Assembly (NCBI GenBank): GCA_030066985.1
Contig: JASJAN010000004.1
Span: 62,001-126,000, forward strand
DNA: 64,000 nt
From: Desulfobacterales bacterium
GTDB taxonomy: Bacteria; Desulfobacterota; Desulfobacteria; Desulfobacterales; JAHEIW01
Reading direction: 5' to 3'
The notes beneath the pieces are model-generated. The model was not told the DNA's origin, ran no database searches, and saw only the letters and a program-made list of their open reading frames with translations. Position numbers and translations under genes: made by a program. This document shows, in pieces, positions 52,541 through 59,340 of this stretch; positions within the stretch are counted from its first letter, which is position 1, and each line of letters opens with the position of its first letter.

Positions 52541-53311
52541 TTAAATAGTTAGACTTGCATGAATTTCCCTGATGGCCTGCGCGGCCAGCCCGGCTTTATC
52601 AGCCATTTGAATCGCACGATCACATCGCGCCGGGGCCGAGCGGCCGATGCATTTATGATTAGGATCTGCTTGGATGGCTTTTTCCAAATCCGCAAGCAGG
52701 CGCTCACGGGGCAAATCCAATTGCACCAGCCACTCCTGTAGCTCGATGACTTCCACAGCGACATTGCGGGCCAGTTCGTTGTTTTTGTCCCACAGATGCG
52801 TCACTGTTCCGCCGGTTTTCAGCCCGGCGATATTTATTGTCAAAACAAACAAGTTCTTTAAGACCAGCTGCAACAACAAGTCTTGCTCATTGGCCAGACG
52901 GCGGCTGGGTATGCCGAGGCTATCCAGAGATATTTTGATCATATCTGCCTGGGGGCCATAAATCACAGAAGGCATCAGGACCTTGACAGCCTGTCCTTTT
53001 TTCTTTTCAAACCAGACTGATATTACCGTGGGGTTGCTGATATGGTGCCTTTGCCAGTCGTCCGGCAGAAGCTCGTTTTGTAAAAGCCCCATACGGCCGC
53101 GCCAACTTTCGGGTACAGCGACCAGGACATCATCCAAATCCTTTTCGGCTACCGCCACCAGAACCAATACCGGGTCTGGTATTTTGGGGGCCACATCGGC
53201 AATGCTCACGGACCGGTTTATCGGATAGACTGGATATCCGCAGCGCAATAACCCTCGGGCAAAAACGCCCCCCATTTCTCCGATTCCGATAATCGCAATG
53301 GCTTGATTCAT
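52541..53311 (-). CDS. Rossmann-fold NAD(P)-binding protein, ketopantoate reductase-like
   Basis: A 256-residue protein with an N-terminal dinucleotide-binding motif (AIIGIGEMGGVFARGLLRCG, GxGxxG) followed by a helical C-terminal domain (LQLVLKNLFVLTINIAGLK, CDRAIQMADKAGLAAQAIREIH), the layout of ketopantoate reductase and 6-phosphogluconate-dehydrogenase-like families. Size and topology fit a small reductase, but substrate-specific residues are not clear to me. GGGGGA precedes the ATG. It is on the same strand as the nicotinamidase gene, 104 nt downstream of it. Confidence 0.75.
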   Translation of the reverse strand: MNQAIAIIGIGEMGGVFARGLLRCGYPVYPINRSVSIADVAPKIPDPVLVLVAVAEKDLDDVLVAVPESWRGRMGLLQNELLPDDWQRHHISNPTVISVWFEKKKGQAVKVLMPSVIYGPQADMIKISLDSLGIPSRRLANEQDLLLQLVLKNLFVLTINIAGLKTGGTVTHLWDKNNELARNVAVEVIELQEWLVQLDLPRERLLADLEKAIQADPNHKCIGRSAPARCDRAIQMADKAGLAAQAIREIHASLTI

Positions 53312-53415
53312 GATCCCCCATATTTAAAACTACATTCCAGCCGGGATGCTGGAAAACCACGGGCATCCCAATTTGATTTAGCTCTCATGGTCATCGCCGG
53401 TTTGATTGGCGGCGC

Positions 53416-54066
53416 CTATTGTATCTCTTTAAGCAGGGAAATGTCTTTGGCCTTCATTTCTTCTAAGGCTACTGCCGTGGTATCCGCTGCCACGCCTTTG
53501 GACAAACCCTCAACCACCGTCACTTTATACCCGGCGTCGACGGCATCAAGGGCGGTAAGTTTTACACAATAATCGGTGGCAATGCCGTAGATAATCAGCT
53601 CCTGGATACCGTTTTGCTTTAAAATCTGATCCATCTCTGTTTCAGCACCGCCGTCATCCTTGAAGCCGGAATAGCTGTCGTAGCGTTTATCTTTTCCTTT
53701 TTTGACAATCGCCACAAACAGATTCTGATCCAACAGAACTTCCGCGTTTGGGGTTTTCTGAACGCAATGCGGTGGCCACAGCACCTGGGTGCGACCTTCG
53801 AGCTGGATGGTCTCGAATGGCTTTTTGCCGGCATGATTCGAATAAAAAGATACATGCTCGGGCGGGTGCCAGTCCTGGGTGGCAAAAATCGGATACCCTT
53901 TTTCTTTGAGCATCTGTGTGGTTTTCGCCACTTTTTCAACAAACGCCTGGTCTGTTCCATCGGCCGCAAGGGAGCCGTTTTTGTATGTGGTAAAATCGCC
54001 CTGCATGTCGACAACAATGACGCCTATTTTCTCAGCCGTGCTGGCTGAACTTTTAACCGTCACCAT
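53416..54066 (-). CDS. pncA: Nicotinamidase/isochorismatase family hydrolase
   Basis: A 216-residue isochorismatase-fold hydrolase that fits nicotinamidase (nicotinamide to nicotinate in NAD salvage). The catalytic triad is recognisable: Asp in VVDMQGDFT, a Lys around VKKGKDKRYDSYSGF, and Cys in GIATDYCVKLTALDA. The metal site includes DWHPPEHVSFYSNH. The ATG at 54066 (MVTVKSS) has TAGGAGAC upstream; a TTG seven codons earlier is less likely. Confidence 0.88.
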   Translation of the reverse strand: MVTVKSSASTAEKIGVIVVDMQGDFTTYKNGSLAADGTDQAFVEKVAKTTQMLKEKGYPIFATQDWHPPEHVSFYSNHAGKKPFETIQLEGRTQVLWPPHCVQKTPNAEVLLDQNLFVAIVKKGKDKRYDSYSGFKDDGGAETEMDQILKQNGIQELIIYGIATDYCVKLTALDAVDAGYKVTVVEGLSKGVAADTTAVALEEMKAKDISLLKEIQ

Positions 54067-54303
54067 ATAAAGGTCTCCTATAAGCAATCTTAGGGTGAAA
54101 AGCTATTATGCTTTCACGAGCAACCTCTTTTCGCTAAATTAAGGTTTTGTCTGACAACCTGATGACCGCCGCTAAAAAACCCGTTCCCAGGATATGAGAA
54201 GGGGTTGTGTTTTGTGAATTGCATTTGAAGTCCTGTCAAAAAGGAGGATGGATAGTTATGCAGCAGCCGTCCATTTATTCGTATCAGTAATCCGGTTTTT
54301 GAG

Positions 54304-55338
54304 TCAAGGATTACCAAAAGTATCGGCAATCAGTCGGGTCATTTCATGCTGTCGATGGCAGGCAACCCGATGGCCGCTTGCAGCCGCTTCAAGTGTTGGC
54401 TCTTCTGCCCGGCAATGATCAATGACAAACGGGCAACGGGTATGAAAACGGCATCCTGCCGGCGGGCTGGCAGGATCGGGCACATCGCCGCTCAATACAA
54501 TGCGTTGCTGTGGGGGGGCAACATCTGGTATCGGGATCGCTGACAGCAGGGCATGCGTATACGGATGCAAGGGTCTGGAAAAAATCACACCGGTATCGGC
54601 CAGTTCCATGATTTTACCCAAATACATTACCGCCACCCGGTCACTGATGTATTTGACCACCAGAAGATGATGGGTGACAAACATATAGGTCAATTGCAAC
54701 CTTTGTTGCAAAGATTTTAACAGATTAAGAATCTGAGACTGCACCGATACGTCCAGGGCTGAGGTGGGTTCATCGAGCACGATAAACTCCGGGTCCGTGG
54801 CAATTGCCCGGGCAACGGCAATTCGTTGCCTCTGTCCCCCGGAAAATTCATGTGGGTAGCGCAGCAGGTGATCGCGGGTTAACCCCACCTGCTCGAGTAG
54901 AGTCAGCACCCGGTCTTCAAGTTCGCGACCGCCCATGCGTTGCAATGTTTTAATGGGCTCGGCAACGATATGTTTGACCAACATGCGCGGATCCAGGGAG
55001 GTGGTTGGGTCCTGGAAAACCATCTGAAATTTGCTGCGCAGGCCCAGTTTTTTAATACGGGACCTGTTTATGCGCGCCAGGTCGGCTGTCCCTTTGGATG
55101 CCGCATCGGCGGGGGTGTAATAGATATGGCCGTCGGTGGGCTTGAAGAGACGCACTATGGCCTTTCCGGCAGTGGTTTTGCCGCAGCCCGATTCGCCCAC
55201 CACCCCCAGACATTCTCCGCGGTAGATAGCCAAATCGATGCCATCCAGCGCCCTGACAGCACCAATTTCCCTACGCAGTACACCCCCTTGAATGGCATAG
55301 TGCTTTTTCAGATTTTTCAACTCGAGTATTTTTTCCAT
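54304..55338 (-). CDS. oppF: Oligopeptide-type ABC transporter ATP-binding protein (OppF)
   Basis: A 344-residue ATPase: Walker A GESGCGKTTAGK, signature SGGQRQRIAVARAI, Walker B FIVLDEPTSALD, and the C-terminal oligopeptide/dipeptide extension with SPPAGCRFHTRCPFVIDHC. It energises peptide or nickel-type uptake together with OppD, OppB and OppC, encoded upstream on the same strand. The ATG at 55338 (MEKILELKN) is the likely start, though no clear ribosome-binding site is visible because the region upstream is repeat DNA. Confidence 0.93.
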   Translation of the reverse strand: MEKILELKNLKKHYAIQGGVLRREIGAVRALDGIDLAIYRGECLGVVGESGCGKTTAGKAIVRLFKPTDGHIYYTPADAASKGTADLARINRSRIKKLGLRSKFQMVFQDPTTSLDPRMLVKHIVAEPIKTLQRMGGRELEDRVLTLLEQVGLTRDHLLRYPHEFSGGQRQRIAVARAIATDPEFIVLDEPTSALDVSVQSQILNLLKSLQQRLQLTYMFVTHHLLVVKYISDRVAVMYLGKIMELADTGVIFSRPLHPYTHALLSAIPIPDVAPPQQRIVLSGDVPDPASPPAGCRFHTRCPFVIDHCRAEEPTLEAAASGHRVACHRQHEMTRLIADTFGNP

Positions 55339-55350
55339 TATTCTGTTATT

Positions 55351-55614
55351 CACCGCCCGCTTCGCTCAAGGCGCAGAGTTCGCAGAGAGTTTTTTTTAAT
55401 TTTGCTTTTCGTTGAGAGGACGAAAAGCAAAAAACAATCTGCTGTCGCATATATCGTATATGATATAAACCACATTAGTTAACCGGTACTTAAAAGAAAT
55501 TAGGTTCAAAATCAGTTTTTTATAATCCGCAGGATTGAGATGTTTTGCCTTGTCGGCGTCTCAGCGACAAGGCAAAGAAACTATCCTCTGCGATCTCTGC
55601 GTCTCTGCGGTGAG
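55351..55614 (+). repeat. Kissing-hairpin element (K3)
   Basis: It lies between oppD and oppF. The left end (CACCGCCCGCTTCGCTCAAG) and right end (CTCTGCGTCTCTGCGGTGAG) are terminal inverted repeats. Hairpin 1 is TTTTGCTTTTCGT / ACGAAAAGCAAAA (55400-55432) with loop TGAGAGG; hairpin 2 is TTTGCCTTGTCG / CGACAAGGCAAA (55544-55576) with loop GCGTCTCAG. TGAGA in loop 1 is complementary to TCTCA in loop 2. The right end abuts the oppD stop codon. Confidence 0.87.
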
Positions 55615-56775
55615 TCACTTTTCCGCTGCGGCCCAATAGCAGGCCACCAGGTGATTTTTTCCAATCTCGGTCATTTCGGGAAAAGCCTCCTGGCAAACCG
55701 CCATCGCGTGCGGGCAGCGGGGGTGGAACCGGCAGCCGCCCGGCGGCATCACCAAATTGGGCACATGGCCGTCAATGCTTTTCAGGCCATCTTCCATAGA
55801 AAATTTGGGGACCGCATCCAGCAATGCCCGGCTATATGGGTGCAACGGTCGCTGGAAAAGGTCTTTGACATCGGCCACTTCACACAAATTGCCGGCATAC
55901 ATGACACCGACCCGATCACAGGTTTCGGCCACCACACCCAGGTCATGGGTGATCAGTAAAATAGAGGAAATCACTTCATGTTTTAGCTGTCGCAGAAGCT
56001 CCAGGATCTGGGCTTGAATGGTCACGTCCAGATTGGAAGTGGCCTCATCGGCTATAAGCAATACAGGGTTGCAGGCCAGCGCGATAGCAATAACGATACG
56101 CTGCTTCATGCCGCCGGATAGATTATGGGGATATTGATCTGCAATCTGTTCGGGATTGGACAGACCCAGTTTGGCCATAATTCCAACCGCGCGCTGTCTG
56201 GCTTCTTTCTTCAGATGACTCTGCCAGCGTTGTATTATTGGAATCCGTGCCAGCAGCTGAAGCAGCAGGCCATCCGGCTGCCGGGTAGCAAAACCATAAA
56301 CAGCCTTTAAATATTGTTTAAGCGGTGGAAAGGTGCGACAATCAGCTGATTCAAGCTCATTGAGGACGGTTGCGCACAATTTCTGTTTTTGATGAAATAA
56401 AAAGCTTTCAGCCACCTGATCCCCAATGCTCATGGTGGGGTTCAGGGCCGCATTGGGCTCTTGAAAGATCATGGAAATCCGATCCCCGCGCAAGCTTTCC
56501 ATAAAGGCCTCAGATTGCGCCAGCAGATCCATGCCCGCTGCTTGTCGTTTTTCATCTAAATAGACAATGACCTTGCCGCCTTCAATGCGTCCCGGCTCCG
56601 GCACAATGCGCATGATGGAGCGCACCGTGACACTTTTACCGCAGCCGGATTCACCTACCAGCCCAAAGGTGGCACCATGATCCACCACCAGGCTCACTTT
56701 GTTAAGCGCTTTGACCACACCCTCATAGGTGTAGAAGTTGGTCACCAGATTTTCAGTCTCTAACAATTTCGCCAT
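55615..56775 (-). CDS. oppD: Oligopeptide-type ABC transporter ATP-binding protein (OppD)
   Basis: A 386-residue ATPase. Walker A GESGCGKSVTVR, Q-loop MIFQEPNAALNP, signature LSGGMKQRIVIAIAL, Walker B LLIADEATSNLD, and the C-terminal GGCRFHPRCPHAMAVC extension. It is about 50-60 residues longer than standard OppD because of an insert between the Q-loop and signature (about 145-215, LNELESADCRTFPPLKQYL onward). The first half of a heteromeric ATPase pair with OppF. A kissing-hairpin element lies on each side of the gene. Confidence 0.94.
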   Translation of the reverse strand: MAKLLETENLVTNFYTYEGVVKALNKVSLVVDHGATFGLVGESGCGKSVTVRSIMRIVPEPGRIEGGKVIVYLDEKRQAAGMDLLAQSEAFMESLRGDRISMIFQEPNAALNPTMSIGDQVAESFLFHQKQKLCATVLNELESADCRTFPPLKQYLKAVYGFATRQPDGLLLQLLARIPIIQRWQSHLKKEARQRAVGIMAKLGLSNPEQIADQYPHNLSGGMKQRIVIAIALACNPVLLIADEATSNLDVTIQAQILELLRQLKHEVISSILLITHDLGVVAETCDRVGVMYAGNLCEVADVKDLFQRPLHPYSRALLDAVPKFSMEDGLKSIDGHVPNLVMPPGGCRFHPRCPHAMAVCQEAFPEMTEIGKNHLVACYWAAAEK

Positions 56776-56790
56776 TATGAGTGCTCTTTT

Positions 56791-57001
56791 TTCTCACCGC
56801 AGAGACGCAGAGGGCGCAAAGGTTTTTATCTTATTTCTTTTCGCTGAGAGGGCGAAAAGAAATAAACTTAAGCCCTAATAATGTTTAAATTATTTAAAAT
56901 TAATCCTGCCGCGCAGCGGCTGAGGATTTTCATTTGTCGGCGTCTCAGCGACAAATGAAAAAAATTTACTCTTTGCGATCTCTGCGTCTCTGCGGTGAAA
57001 A
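56791..57001 (+). repeat. Kissing-hairpin element (K4)
   Basis: The most regular copy. Terminal inverted repeats of 31 nt at 56791-56821 and 56971-57001 differ at three positions. Hairpin 1: TTATTTCTTTTCGC / GCGAAAAGAAATAA (56831-56865), loop TGAGAGG. A middle hairpin ATCCTGCCGC-gca-GCGGC-tg-AGGAT (56903-56927). Hairpin 2: TTTTCATTTGTCG / CGACAAATGAAAA (56927-56961), loop GCGTCTCAG. Loop 1 (with its closing C: CTGAGA) is complementary to TCTCAG of loop 2. It sits between oppC and oppD. Confidence 0.9.
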
Positions 57002-57008
57002 CATCAAA

Positions 57009-57914
57009 CTACCTTCTTCTCAGTTTCGGGTCGAAGGCGTCACGCAAAGCATCGCCGATCAAGTTCCAGCCCAGAACAAAAAGAACGATGCAGCCACCGG
57101 GGATCACAATCGTATACCAAAATTTCAGGGGATCATCGGGAGGGCCGACAATATAGTTGCGCGCCAGCGCCACCATTTGTCCCCAATCAGCATACCCTTT
57201 GGGCGCGCCCAGACCCACAAAACTCATAAAGGAAGCGGTAATCACCATCGAACCCATGTCCATGGTCGCCATGATCAAAGCTGGATAAATGGCATTCGGC
57301 AGAATGTGGCGTAAAATTATCTTTAGATCCGATACGCCCATGATTTTGGCCGCCTGAACGAAATCCTGGTCCCGCAGTGTTAGAATCTCAGAGCGAATCA
57401 CGCGCACATACCAGCGCCAGCCCACCAGTGCCAGCGCAATCATAATTTTGTCGAGCCCCCGCCCAAAGGCCACTACAATTGTCATGGCCAGCACCAAAGT
57501 GGGTATGGCCCACATGATATCGGTGATCCGCATGAGCACCTCATCAACGACACCGCCATAATATCCGGAGATAGCCCCTAAAGCGATTCCCACCAGCGCG
57601 GCAAAGCCCACCACAAAAAGCCCAATTTTAAATGCCGTACGGGTGCCCCAGACCACACCATAAAAAATATCATACTGACCAGAGGCTGTGCCGAAGATAT
57701 GGGATTTGCTGGGCGGTTTGGGGGTCGGTGAAAAACCTTTGTGCGGCATCAAATACGGATTGTGGGCGTATTTCGGCGGGGCGATGACAGGTGCCAGCAC
57801 CGCTACCGCCAAAAAAAACAGGACCAAAATGAACCCGATCACTGCTGAAGGATTTCTAAAAATGCGATGCAGTGTAAATTTAAGCTCACGCAGTCTGGGA
57901 TGTTGGTCGGTCAT
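57009..57914 (-). CDS. oppC: Oligopeptide-type ABC transporter permease (OppC)
   Basis: A 301-residue inner-membrane permease. A short cytoplasmic N-terminus and first helix (AVIGFILVLFFLAVAVLAPVIAPPK) precede a large periplasmic loop, and the C-terminal BPD permease domain contains the EAA-type motif GVSDLKIILRHILPNAIYPAL. The start is the ATG at 57914. Its downstream neighbour oppD is separated by a repeat element. It partners OppB in the translocation pore. Confidence 0.94.
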   Translation of the reverse strand: MTDQHPRLRELKFTLHRIFRNPSAVIGFILVLFFLAVAVLAPVIAPPKYAHNPYLMPHKGFSPTPKPPSKSHIFGTASGQYDIFYGVVWGTRTAFKIGLFVVGFAALVGIALGAISGYYGGVVDEVLMRITDIMWAIPTLVLAMTIVVAFGRGLDKIMIALALVGWRWYVRVIRSEILTLRDQDFVQAAKIMGVSDLKIILRHILPNAIYPALIMATMDMGSMVITASFMSFVGLGAPKGYADWGQMVALARNYIVGPPDDPLKFWYTIVIPGGCIVLFVLGWNLIGDALRDAFDPKLRRR

Positions 57915-58039
57915 GTACAAAATCTCTACATTTGTTAGATAATTTTAATTTAAATAATACGATATCCAATTCGTCATCGTGATCTCAGCGATGATTGTGA
58001 TAAAAAATAGCTATCAGATCTTTTTAAGATATGAAATTT

Positions 58040-58183
58040 AAAGAGGTCTTAAAAATAGCAGATCATGTCCAAGGGCAAGGCGAAAACCGATTCAAAAGTG
58101 GAGCATACACGATAGTATTCGAGCATTTTGAATCGGTTTTTAACACAGCCATTGGGCATTAGATGCATTTTAAAGACCTCTTT
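58040..58183. repeat. Nested palindromic element, copy 2
   Basis: Outer arms AAAGAGGTCTTAAAA (58040-58054) and TTTTAAAGACCTCTTT (58168-58183) pair with a one-base bulge. Inner arms of 15 bp (58083-58097 with 58126-58140) are exact around a 28-nt loop. In the loop CATAC/GTATT can form a stem with A-T at the position that is G-C in copy 1. Core flanks GGGCAAGGC and AACACAGCCAT match copy 1 at 273-419. The right arm ends in the oppB stop codon (58183-58185). It sits between oppB and oppC. Confidence 0.87.
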
Positions 58184-59214
58184 TAGTTCAGTCTGATTCT
58201 GGGATCGATATACGCATACAATATATCCAGCGTCAGATTGGTGATCACAAATACGACGGCCATAAACAGGCAAATGCACATCAATACCGGTATATCGAGT
58301 TGGACGGCGGACTCTGCCAGCCACCAGCCGATTCCGTGGCGGTTAAAAACCACTTCAACAGCCACACTGCCTTCCATTGAATAGGCCACCAACTGACCGG
58401 CCACCGTGATAACCGGCAACAGGGCATTGCGCCGGGCGTGTTTGATATAAACCGTTTTCTTGTCTGCGCCCTTGGCGATGGCCGTAATCACATATTCTTT
58501 GGAGAGTTCTTCAATCATGCCCGAGCGCATCACCCGCATATTTAAGGCTACCACAACGATCACATAAGTGAGCACGGGCAAAACCAGATGCGACAGGGCA
58601 TTTAGGGTAATATCCAAGCGCCCGTTTAAAATCCCATCAACTGTGTACAAACCGGTGTAACGCTTGAATGAGTCGGGATTGTCCAGGATGAACATGGTCA
58701 GCTGATCGCTGATGACCCCCGGCGAAAAAATCTGAAAATAGCCGTAAAAAACCATCAGCAATACCAGTGCGAAAAGAAAGGTCGGCAATGACCAGCCAAT
58801 AATGGCCATAATGCGGGTGCTATGATCGATCCACGTATCGCGATGAATACCGGACAAGGTCCCCAGCCAGATGCCGAAAATGATCACTATCGGAGCGGCA
58901 AGTAAATTCATCTCTAGCGTAACGGGAAAATAATTCCAGAAGGCCTCGGACACAGGCCGGCTGGCCACAAGTGACCAACCCAGGTTGCCCTTAAAAACCT
59001 CTTTTATCCAGCGCACGTATTGGATGTGAAATGGATCATCCAGACCGAATTGCTTAATAATCCGGGGAATGTCTTTGGCTTGCTGAGGTGAAGTGACGAA
59101 GGTGGCCGCTCTGCGTTCGGGGCTGAAGGTCATCAAAATGCCAAAAATCAATACGGATACCCCGAACAGTACAAATATCAGCAACAATGACCGGCGCGTA
59201 ATATAGGCAAGCAT
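58183..59214 (-). CDS. oppB: Oligopeptide-type ABC transporter permease (OppB)
   Basis: A 343-residue permease with about six helices: MLAYITRRSLLLIFVLFGVS at the N-terminus, the family segment FGLDDPFHIQYVRWIKEVFKG for the periplasmic region, then the BPD domain with RMSGMIEELSKEYVITAIAKG-like motif (MRSGMIEELSKEYVITAIAKG here) and ARRNALLPVITVAGQ. The ATG at 59214 is chosen because the open frame further upstream (to 59310) is repeat-like. It is the first gene of a four-gene opp operon; no binding protein gene precedes it. Confidence 0.93.
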   Translation of the reverse strand: MLAYITRRSLLLIFVLFGVSVLIFGILMTFSPERRAATFVTSPQQAKDIPRIIKQFGLDDPFHIQYVRWIKEVFKGNLGWSLVASRPVSEAFWNYFPVTLEMNLLAAPIVIIFGIWLGTLSGIHRDTWIDHSTRIMAIIGWSLPTFLFALVLLMVFYGYFQIFSPGVISDQLTMFILDNPDSFKRYTGLYTVDGILNGRLDITLNALSHLVLPVLTYVIVVVALNMRVMRSGMIEELSKEYVITAIAKGADKKTVYIKHARRNALLPVITVAGQLVAYSMEGSVAVEVVFNRHGIGWWLAESAVQLDIPVLMCICLFMAVVFVITNLTLDILYAYIDPRIRLN

Positions 59215-59340
59215 AGGTTTCAGGTTGAGCCTTGAGCACGTTAGGCCAGCCGAAGGCCCCCTCAAAACGGGATAGGGCCGTCTCCGATGGACTGCCGGTA
59301 ACGCACTCACCGATAGATTGTTAGTATTCTTATAATACTG

